Origin: Cynocephalus volans
Lineage: Eukaryota > Chordata > Mammalia > Dermoptera > Cynocephalidae
Direction of reading: 5' to 3'
DNA: 64,000 nucleotides
NCBI RefSeq assembly: GCF_027409185.1
Contig: NC_084475.1
Span: 16,326,130 to 16,390,129 of the forward strand
Shown: in pieces, positions 49,601-60,632 of the stretch
How positions within the stretch are numbered: position 1 is the stretch's first letter
How the letters are laid out: each line of letters begins with the position of its first letter
The notes under the pieces: generated by a model
Told to the model about the DNA's origin: nothing
Databases searched by the model: none
The model's input: only the letters and a program-made list of their open reading frames with translations
Made by a program: the position numbers and the translations under genes

Positions 49601-51479
49601 ATTTTAGGCATTTAAAATGATGTCAATGGCTACAATATATTAGTTGAAGTAATCACAGCAAACTTTTTTTATTTCTCTATAAAATCCCTCAACTTTCACC
49701 CCTTTTTTCTTTGCCAGTGTGTAGAATTTGACAGCAGTATCAAGAGCTGAGGAGGAGGAGAAGATGGAAAGGAGTCTAGCGACTTAAAAATCTCATAGCA
49801 TTCTCTGTGAGGTGACCTTTTTCCTGATGGAGGCTCAATTTATTTAGGTGATAAAGAAGATACTAAGGCCTGTGGCAGTATCACCATGTCATATCTGAGC
49901 TTACTGCAGTGTTCCCTCCATTTCCTTATTTATACCACAGTGTGATTTTCATGTTCGTAAGTTGGCTCATTTGCTCTCTGTTCATATGTGAAATGCCATA
50001 CGGCCACCCTAAGTCCTAACAAAATTTCTTCTAATGAGGAGGGGGATGGTCTGTGGCCCATTTTCCCATTTAATTTTGGCCTGTTTGCAAAACTACCCCC
50101 ACTGAAGAGAGGTAGCTATGTTCTGAAAAGAAAAGGTTGATAAAAAAAAACCTTTAGCATGGTGTTTTATGACTTAAAAGTTTTAAATACCAGTTTTTAT
50201 ATCTAAGCTTTTATTAATTTTGGTAAGAAAATTACTGTGTCTTTTTTATGTCAGTTTTACTGTTAAGAGATGCCAGGCATTTGGTGGCCTGACAATTTGG
50301 GATTTGTGTGAATCAAACCTATCTAAACATGACATAAATTAGAGACTGGTACTTATATTTCCTAATTAAAAATAAACTAACTTATATTTTACTATTGAAA
50401 TAAGAGTACTTTATAATGAATACATAAAATGTGTATTAAATATCCAGTACAGCATGTTAAAATTAACGTTTCTGTTTTTATTGTAGTAACTTATTTTATG
50501 GGATTGTAATGTCTCCCTGACATATTTAAACAGCTTTTAAAGAGTTTCTGGTGTTTATTTGCTGCTGCTCTTGTTTTTCCTTCAGCTCAAGAAAAGCTTA
50601 GTTAAAAGTCAGTGTGGTGGCCAAGAATACTGACTGCAGGGTCACACTGCCACTTACTAGCTGTGGGATCTTGGACAAGTGACTTACCTCTTTGTATATG
50701 AGTTTCCTGAGAATAGCAATAGTACCTGTCTCATGGGGTTGTTATGAGGATTAAGTGAGTCAGCATATGTAAAATGCTTGAAACAATGCCTGGCACTTAG
50801 CACAGTGTAAGTACTATTTTAAAAAATATTTGAATAAAGCCCAAGTTACTACCTTCAGTTACATTTCTACCTCTTTCAACATCCTTAACCAAATGCTTTC
50901 TTTAGCTGCATCCGTGCTAAAATAGATTCTTCAGTTCATAGGGCACATGTGGGCCAGTGCTGTCTTCAGAGCACAGTCCTCTCTCCCACATCTACTGGAA
51001 TCTCCCTTCGGTCTCCAGTCTTTGTAGAGGCTCCATCAGATGGCCTGTATCTTACATGGTGGATGTGTGTTCTAAACCGACCCACTCTTATAGGACCAAA
51101 TACTTTGTTGCACAGAAATCAGTGCACAATGTCTACGGCCATACCACCCTGCAGGTGCCTGATCTCATCTGATCTCAGAAGCTAAGCAGGTTCGGGCCTG
51201 GTTAGTAATTGGATGGGAGAAAACAGTGTACAAAATAACGTCAATTTGAACATATATAATAGAATGTTCATTAAATTGGAGATTTTTCAGGCCAGCTATG
51301 TACAGTAAAACTTCAAATAAAAACAAGGTGTTAGGGCCGGCCCGTGGCTCACTCGGTAGAGTGCGGTGCTGATAACACCAAGGCCCTGGGTTCGGATCCC
51401 ATATACAGATGGCCGGTTCGCTCACTGGCTGAGCGTGGTGCTGACACCAAGTCAAGGGTTAAGATCCCCTTACCGGTCA

Positions 51480-51524
<45 letters not shown>

Positions 51525-54500
51525 AAGGTGTTATCTAATTTGGGGAAGAATGAATTGGGGTTTAGTACCCTTCACGTATTCTCCAACATCAGTAATGTGA
51601 GTGACCCTTACATGAATTTTCTCTTCTCCATTTCACCAGGTATAGGCTCCTTAGGGCAAGGGACCAATTACAGAAAGAAGGAAACAGGGACATGCAGGAC
51701 TAGTTGCACACCAACACTGTACCATTCATAGCTCTTGTTAGTCCTTGGGGCCAGGACAGCTCACAGGTGTCAGACCTTTTCAGTGAGCCTCAGTGAAAGG
51801 TGGCCTGAAATACTTGGCAGTGAGAAGCTCTCCCTCAGAAAGCACTGACTTGCTTAAGTGCCTTTAGCACTTGCACAGTGGGTTCCTGGGTATGTCCATG
51901 CAGCAGGATAGTTTCATTGCATCTAAGAGGTTCACACCGGCCCCAAGATCTTATTGTATTTGGTCTTCAACTAAAGGCTGGTTAAGGGATCAAAGGCTGC
52001 CTTAAAATTTAAACACAGTCAGAAATTCACTAGATACTTATTTTATTTGCCTGAATGATACTCTCTGAGCTTGCTTTTTCTGCCAGAGAGAATGTTCTAA
52101 ATCATGTTCACTTAAGAAGATTTGGAAGCCAAATCTCTACTGTATAGCACTGTATCAGACTCATTCAGAAATTTACCACGTTCAATTGGTATCACCAGTT
52201 GAATTTGTGAAAAGATTACCACATTCAATTGGTATCACCAATTTTAGCTTTATTTGGCCTTGATTTTTATTTATTTATTTATTTATTATTTAAAAAATTT
52301 TTTTAAAGATGACCGGTAAGGGGATCTTAACCCTTGACTTGGTGTTGTCAGCACCACGCTCAGCCAGTGAGTGAACCGGCCATCCCTATATGGGATCCGA
52401 ACCCGGGGCCTTGGTGTTATCAGCACCGCACTCTCCTGAGTGAGCCACGGGCCGGCCCTGGCCTTGATTTTTAAAAGCCATTTTTTGATAACTCCACTGG
52501 TGTGGTTATTGTTACAAAGTTGTATGGCTTCTGGGTCATGTTTGGTGTCAAAACAGAATGTATGTACTTGGATAAATAATTTAGAATTCTAATCCACTGC
52601 TTGTATGCTCTTATAATATTCTCTTTAAAGTTAGATATTTTATTCTCAAATTTAAAATGAAAAGTCTCTCTGATAAGCCGTAAACTATGAGCCAGCTCTA
52701 TAACTAAATTTCTTTTTAGGAATTATGTATAGTGTAGAAAAGAAGTAGCTAGTAGGATTAATATTAGTATGGAAAACAGTAGGTTATGGATAAGTGTCAT
52801 TTGAACCTTTGGGTACTACAATATAATCTTAAACAATGACTGGGTTTTTTTGTTTTCTTCCCTTCGGTGCTAGTTGCAGAATCCTATCATTGTGGTTAAA
52901 TTTCAACAAAGAATGTTTAAGATCAGGGCCATTTCTTGCATTTTAAGATCCCATTTTCATGTTAAAGCTTATGTATATTTGTTGAAAAAGAAGAAATTTT
53001 TTCATAAGGCCAGCTATAATAAAGATGAGCATTGGTGGTTTATTAGGGATATGGGCAGATCTATCAAGTTGCCAGATCTCTGGCCAGAAGAGCAGCAGTC
53101 TCCTCCAGAGCAGGAGCTTCCTCACTGGCCCCTCCAGCTTTAAAACTGAGGCACATTTGGAGTGAGTGTATTCTGTTGGCTCAGTCTTGCACCTTTTTGG
53201 TGGTACATCTTGCTGTTTGCTGTGCGTATTGGGATTTACTAAGTCCTGAGCAAATTCAGGATTGCAGCACCATCTTTTTCTGTTGGTTTGTCTTAGTTCT
53301 CCGGAGACCATCACTGCCTTGCCTGTTCGCCTTATTATTCAAATCTATAGATGTGTCCAAATCAGATTTTACAAATCATAGATGACAGGATGCTATTGAA
53401 ACAGTCATTCACTTTACAAAAAGATTACCACATTCATTTATAACTTGAAGGGGCTCTTCTGGCTCATTAGCAACACATATCTTTCCTTTAATTTTTTGTT
53501 TTTTTTTTAAAAGATGACTGGTAAGGGAATCTTAACCCTTGACTTGGTGTTGTCAGCACCACACTCTCCCAAGTGAGCTAACCGGCCATCCCTATATAGG
53601 GATCTGAACCTGTGGCCTTGGTGTTATCAGCACCACACTCTCCCAAGTGAGCCACGGGCTGGCCCTTCCCTTTAATTTTGGATCAGGATAGATTCCCTGT
53701 CAAGTTGTCATTAACACCATGGATTTCTTTCCTAACAAATTTTTGGTTTTGAATTCTAAAAGAAATGAATCAGAATTACAGAAAAGGTAACATAACCCCC
53801 AATGTCAATAATATTGGATGGATTTTTCCTTCTAGTTTTTCTTTCTGCATATGGTTTACTTAATTATAGGCCAGGTACATAATTTTATTTTTTCTCTTAA
53901 TATATCTTTATTTTGTACCTACCCATCATAATACCCCCTAGTTGTTGGAAGAACAGAAAAAGGGATTTAATACATCTGTAGCGGTCTCCACACTTTCCCA
54001 GGAACAATCAGGAGCTGAGTGCCAGCCATCTCACTTTCTGCTCTGGATATGAGGCCAGAGATCTCAATTTCAGTATTCAGGTGAGGAACGTGGTTGAGCA
54101 GACATTGTGTGGAAGGTAGGTAGAGAAGTTATGGTTTCTTAATTGCTAGGAGAAGCATATGAGTCAGAGAGTAGAGTTGTTTCTCTGTATTTTGCTGCGT
54201 TGGTGCAGAGCTGCTGAGTGCAGGCTTGCACCACGTAGGGTGCTTTTCGCTTTGCCTTTGGCACACGTTTTGAGCATCTGCTATAGGTCACGTCTGTGCA
54301 GGGCTACAACTGTAGTAGGGGTCGTACCAGCAGTATTCACACAGTGCAGTAGAGACATGGGAGAGGGGGCAAATAACAACACTGGGGAGGCAGTTAAGGA
54401 ATCCTCAGGGCAGAGAAGCCAGAAGGGTGACACAGGACATGATCAAAAGTATGGAGATGTGAGGTGAGGGTGTGATGTGTTGGGGAATACCAACTTTTTT

Positions 54501-57500
54501 TTTTTTTTTTTGTCTTTTTCGTGACCGGTACTCAGGCAGTGAGTGCACTGGCCATTCCTATATAGGATCCGAACCCGCGGCGGGAGCGTCGCTGCGCTCC
54601 CAGTGCTGCGCCACGGGCTCGGCCCGAGTACCAACTTTTTAGAGCAGATGTCAGCAAACTATGGTTTGCATGCCAAATCCAGCCTGCTACCTGCTTCTGT
54701 ATAGCCCATGCGCTAAGAATGGGTTTTACAAGTTTTTGATGGGTGAAGAAGATTCAGTAATATTTCATGATGTGAAAATTATATGAAGTTCAAAGAGTCC
54801 GTAAGTAAAGCTTTATTTGAACCCACACTTGTTCATTTACGTGTTATCTGCTGCTTGTGCACTACAACAGCAGAGTTCAGTAGTTGCAACAAGGACCATA
54901 TGTGGCACTCTCACCACTCTTCGTTGCTGCTGGGTGTACTCAGCAGTGTTTCCTGTGCCGCGTATATTAGCGTACCACATTTTATTTACTCTTTATTACC
55001 CATGCATATCTCTCATGCCAAACAAGTGGAAGAGAAAACTGGACTTGGAATGTCGCACTTTTAAAGCACAGTGGAGTGTGGATTATTTTGTTACCAAATT
55101 TGGTGGCAGAGCATTTAACAAAGATAGCTGTGCTGAGGGCCGGCCTGTGGCTCACTTGGGAGAGTGTGGTGCTGATAACACCAAGGCCACGGGTTTGGAT
55201 CCCTATATAGGGATGGCCAGTTAGCTCAGGAGTGTGGTGCTGACAACACCAAGTCAAGGGTTAAGATCCCCTTACCGGTCATCTTTTGAAAAAAAAATAG
55301 CTGTGCTGAAAGAATACATCAGTATTACCAGACCAGGTACTCGTGATCACAGTATTCTCAACTCACAGGAAAGCAGTGGTCAGAAAAAATAGAAAATGTA
55401 AAAGAGAATATTTCTTTTTCTTCTTTTTTTTTTAAAGATGACCGGTAAGGGGATCTTAACCCTTGACTTGGTGTTGTCAGCACCGCACTCTCCCAAGTGA
55501 GCCAACCGGCCATCCCTATATAGGGATCCAAACCTGCGGCCTTGGTGTTATCAGCACCGCACTCTCCCGAGTGAGCCACGGGCCAGCCCTAAAGAGAATA
55601 TTTCATCACAGCAGAATTTCTTCACAAAAATAAAAAATGAAAATGAGGCTACAACTGAAGTAAGTTTCCAGCTGGCTCTTTTGTTAGCTAAGCAAGGAAA
55701 GTCACTGACTGATGTTGAGTTAATTAAATTGTGTTTGATTGCAGCAGCAGAAGTGTGTCCAGAGAAAACAAACTTAAGAGCTGTTAGCTTTTCAGCAAGA
55801 ACAGTTCTCAAAATGTTGAGAACATTTGGAACAACATCGATAATCAATTGAAAAACAAGGCAAATGATTTCACGTGGTTTTACTTGGCTCTTGAGGAGTC
55901 AGTAGATGTTACTATTTAGTTTTTGTTTATTCATGGAGTCAATGCCAGGTTTGAAGTGACTGAAGAATTAGCTTCTATGAATAGTCTGGTTGGAACAACT
56001 ACAGGTGAGACTATTTTCAAAAAAGTTAAGAAAACACTGCTTTGGTATAGCCTGAAGTATAACCTGCTAATTTGTGTGGAGCAGAAAAAGATATAATTGG
56101 ACAAATTTACAAAGCTTATGAAATGTAAGGGGTTTAAAATCTATGGTTATTCATTGTATTATTCATCAGCAGGTACTTTGCTGAAAATATTTGAATTTAT
56201 CATGTGTTATTGAACTATTAAGGTCAGTGATGAATTTCACTTGCTTTTGTGGATTTAACCATCATCAGTTCCATGAATTGTTGTCAGAAAGAGAAGCTGA
56301 ATATTGTGATGTGCCCTACCATACAGCAGTTTGATGTCTTAGCAGTGGTAAAGTTTTCTTGCAATTTTTTGACCCCGGGGTTGAGATTGAAATTTTTCTG
56401 AATGAGAAGAATCTCTCTCAGCCACTGCTATTGAATGCTGAATATCTTTGAAAATTAGCTTTTGTTGCAGACTTGATAACATTTCTTGATGAATTCAACC
56501 TAAATTTACAAGGCAAAACAGTCAGTGCTAATGCAGACCTTATGCTACATACAGTAAAGTCATTTCGGTGACTAATATTGCTTGAATCGCGATGTCATGT
56601 TAAGCTGCCTTATACACTTCCTGTCCTGTCAAAAGTGGAAACAAAGGTAGGCTCTCCATTCCTCCACGAGTTTACTGTAGATGTACTTTCCAAATGCAGA
56701 CTATTTCTAGCAGTGATTTTGCATCTTGATGTGAATGCAAAGGAAATTTCCATGTTTCAAAATCCATTTACCTGTGCAACTGACGACTACACCAAACCTT
56801 TAATTGGAAGTGATTAAAAGAAGTATCAAGACTAGTAGAATTCTGTAAATTTCATCTAAGAGCCAGATATGCTCAGTTAGAATCATATGCTTGTTGGGCC
56901 GGCCCGTTGCTCGCTTGGGAGAGTGTGGTGCTGATGGCACCGAGGCCACGGGTTCAGGTCCCTATATAGGGAGTGGTGTTGACAGCACCAAGTCAGGGGT
57001 TAAGATCCCCTTACTGGTCATCTTTTTTTAAAAAAAAGAATCATATGCTTGTGCCTGCTGCACACTGGGACCAGGGTCTGATGCAGAGAGCCCCTCATCC
57101 TGGGAAATGGAGCAGCTGGAAAGGAGCTGCCCCCTTGCCTGTCATGCAACACTCATTCTTGGGGAACCTGGTGCTACACCACTCATAGGTGACCTGCTTC
57201 TGGGTCTGGGTTTTGTACATAGCAGAGCAGCTCCCTTGCTGTGCTCTATGCTCGACACAAGGGTTTGTTCTCAAAAAAAAAAAAAAAAAAAAATCATATG
57301 TTTGTGGAATGATATACTATTTGGCAGTACCTATCTATGTCAAAAGACATTTTCAGAAATGAAATTCTCATTTGGTTAGAGCACAGCCTTATAACACCAA
57401 AGTCATAGGTTTGGATCCCAGTGCTATCCAGCTGTTCCCCCCCCCCCAAAAAGAAATACGTAAAATCTCATTACAGAATCAATATTAACAGATGATCATT

Positions 57501-60500
57501 TGTAATCAGTGTTGGTGAAAGAAATCCTCCAACTTTGCAAAATGTTATCCCCCCCCAAATATCCATTCTTTATTAGTAGTCCTGTGTTACAAAAAAAATT
57601 GTAGTCAATTATATTTTGAATTTTGTTAAAAATAATTTGTGGAAATTTTTCTTCTCTCGATATGTAAGTACCTAATATGCTCAGTTTTGCCTTGTGGCCC
57701 TCAAAGTCTAAAATGTTTACTATCTGGTCCTTTACAGAAAAAGTTTGCTCACCCCTACTCTAGAGTTTAGTTTGTTGTGGGGGGGAGGGAAGGAGGTAAG
57801 CTTGAGGCCATGCTAAACAAGAAGCAATGGGGAACTAGATGTAGATTCTAGAAGCAATGGGGAACTAGATGTAGAGTAAAACGTCGGCTACTTTCTCCCA
57901 TGCGCTTCTAAACTTACGTACACACAATAGCTTTTCTGAGTCATCTCTAAAACTTTTCTGTTTGTTTAGTGTGTTGATATGCTCCTCAGAAGGAGAAGTG
58001 AAACACCCAACTGATAAATCTATTAAGTTAGACAGCTTGGAACAGGATTTAAAGATTAACTGGAAATTCAGCTGTTGACAATTTAGCATTTGATTTAACA
58101 CCTCCTTAAGGGTGGTACAGTTTACCTAGTTTATTCTTTTTTTTTTTTTTTTAAAAAGATGACCGGTAAGGGGATCTTAACCCTTGACTTGGTGTTGTCA
58201 GCACCACGCTCAGCCAGTGAGCCAACCGGCCATCCCTATATAGGATCCGAACCCATGGCCTTGGTGTTATCAGCACCGCACTCTACCGAGTGAGCCACGG
58301 GCCGGCCCAACCTAGTTTATTCTTAATCCCTTAGTTACCACTGTTGGTTTAGTAGGGCGAGTGATTGAATTTAGATTTCATGTAGCCTGACTTTTGCTGT
58401 TTTTCAGAATTTTGGAAAGTAAAGATAACCCAATAAGTGTTGAAAATAAATTAATTGATTTTTTTTTTTTTAGAAATGGGTGTGTGTGTTTATTTGATTT
58501 TAAAAGTTTTAAAAGAGTTTTAATAGTTTTGTAAAGCAGTTTAGCAATATGATACTTTGTGACTATATCTATGTAAAAATACTGGGAGAAAATTTACCAA
58601 AAGGCAGATGGTGAGATTAAGGGTGATATTGCCCTTTTCTTCATTTTCTGGATTTTTTTTGTGAGTGGATATGTTACCTTCGTAATCCCTTACATTTATA
58701 AATAAACTATCAGTAGGATAATTAATGTGATATCCTAAAAAGGAGTAAAAGGTAGCTTTGATTTAAAGTCAGCCCCGGTGGGGCAGGTGTGAAGGTGCTC
58801 CTCCTCAGCCCAAGTGAAGCTCCGGCCAGTTGCCGTGTCCCTCCAGGCTTTGTTGGTCCCTCTTCTTGGTCTAAGGTGTGGCTTTCTCTGATGGCGCTTA
58901 TTTACTCAGGGCCTGAGTGGTTTCTTGACTCATCTTGTCCCCTATAGGTTGCTGAGGCCTCATCAGTTCGAAGCTAGTCAGTGTTTATTGGCTTTTTTCC
59001 TTGAGTGTGGGTATTCCTGGGAGATGGGGTGTGAAGAGTGTAGTCCTATGGCCCTTCCCCCTCCCCAGATGTTGGAGTGGGCACAGGGTGGCTGGTGAGT
59101 CTTCCCTCCCTGCTTAGACCCTAGGACTTCTTGGGTTTTTTGAGAGCTGAATGGATTGAAGAGTGGCTCTCAACCTGTTTAGTTTCTTAGATCTTGTGTT
59201 TTCAGACCTTTGAAATGGAAAGATGGATTGGACCTTAATGGAGTTAGTTGTACATTTCCACTGAAAACTTATGTTTCATTTCAATCCATAAAGCATAGAA
59301 AAGACTGATTTCTAAGTGGTTTTCTCCCTGCCTTTGGGCACTGCTTGCCTGTTAGCATGAGGTTGGAGGGGGAGAGGGAGAATGGGAAATTCTGAGCAAA
59401 CATTTTGGTTCCTAGATAAGGGATGGTACAGTTTCATTAGTGACTTAAGCAGAAGGTGGGAATTTTCTGTTATCTGATTATGGTTAGTTGAAAGTGGGCT
59501 TTCTGTGTGCTTGGATTCAGCCCCTTCTCTCATGAGGGGCTTTTCTGCAGGACAGTCTGGCCCTGTCTGCTGAGTTAAAAGTTACCTGTGCTGTGGTGCT
59601 TCTCACAAGGGAATGGGATTAGGCTTCTACCTGTCTGCCGAGTGGTGGCATCATGAGCCTATTGGTGTAGCCTTGTGGACTTTGCTCTTTTTGTGACTTT
59701 TTCATTCCTTGATGTATTCATTCAGTAAACTTTTTTTTTTTTTCTTTTTTGGTGGCTGGCCATTATGGGGAATCAAACTGTTGATCCTGGTGTTACAAAG
59801 CTGCAGTCTAGCCAACTGAGCTAACTGGCCAGCTCAAGCTTTATTTTTTAACCTTGTCTTGTTCAAGGCACTATACTTGGTTCCTATGAGCTTGGGATCA
59901 AGGAATTTATAATCTAGTTGTAGAGAAAAATGTACATGTTATTAATAGGCAGTGCAGGATAGGGGCCATAGAAAATATCTAAAAAAAAGTGCTGTAAAAA
60001 CCTAGAGAATGATAGCTGTTAAATGGGGACAAGAAGATAATTGGAGGTCAAGGAAGGCTTCATGGAGGTGGTGGTGTCAAAAGATTCATTACCATCGAAT
60101 TCAGCCTTGAAAGATTTCTACAGGTAAGGAAGGGGACATGCACAAAGGCAGGAAAGTTAAAGATCTATTTGCAAGACATCCTGGAGTCCAGTTTTACTGG
60201 CTGGAATGGAGAGGTATCAAGGGAAAAAACACTGGAAAAGTGCATTGGGTTAGAGCCAGGAACGCCAGGCTAAATAGTTGGTGTTTAAGGGTATTTCAAA
60301 AAATTCATGGAGAAATAGAATTAAAGGATAATATGAATCTTTCCACGAATTTTTTGAAATACCCTGTATGTATAACTTTTTTTAGATTAATATATATGAC
60401 TAATATAATATAGATCATAATATTAATTTACAATTTCTCTGCATTAAGGAACAGCAGTCACCCTTAGTCTGTGTTGCTGAGACCTATTTTATTTTGTGTG

Positions 60501-60601
60501 CCACACAAAGTTAGTGCTGTTTGCTTCTTGTTTCAGTGCCCTTATTGTTATTTGTGGATATGTGCATATAACCTATATATAAAGACTTAAAAGGACTTAT
60601 A

Positions 60602-60632
<31 letters not shown>

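Larger units (their letters stand above)
54645..57757 (+). mobile_element. Fossil hAT-Charlie-like DNA transposon with transposase remnant
   Basis: Left end CAGATGTCAGCAAACTATGG and right end (reverse complement) TAGGGGTGAGCAAACTTTTT are terminal inverted repeats. The flanking 8-bp sites TTTTAGAG (54637-54644) and CTCTAGAG (57758-57765) match the hAT preference nTCTAGAn. Inside, plus-strand remnants recall a BED-finger/hAT transposase of the type captured by GTF2IRD2: KWKRKLDLECRTFKAQWSVD near 55025-55085, and later pieces encoding the LLLAKQGKSLTD and FEVTEELASMNS motifs. Many stops and frameshifts make it dead. It has been broken by three SINEs and a 28S retrocopy. The exact subfamily is not assigned. 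Confidence 0.8.

Noticed and set aside
54783-55224. Open frames of ~93-135 codons at 54.8-55.2 kb as a novel gene
   Set aside because: They are pieces of the decayed hAT transposon and a SINE, with frameshifts and stops.
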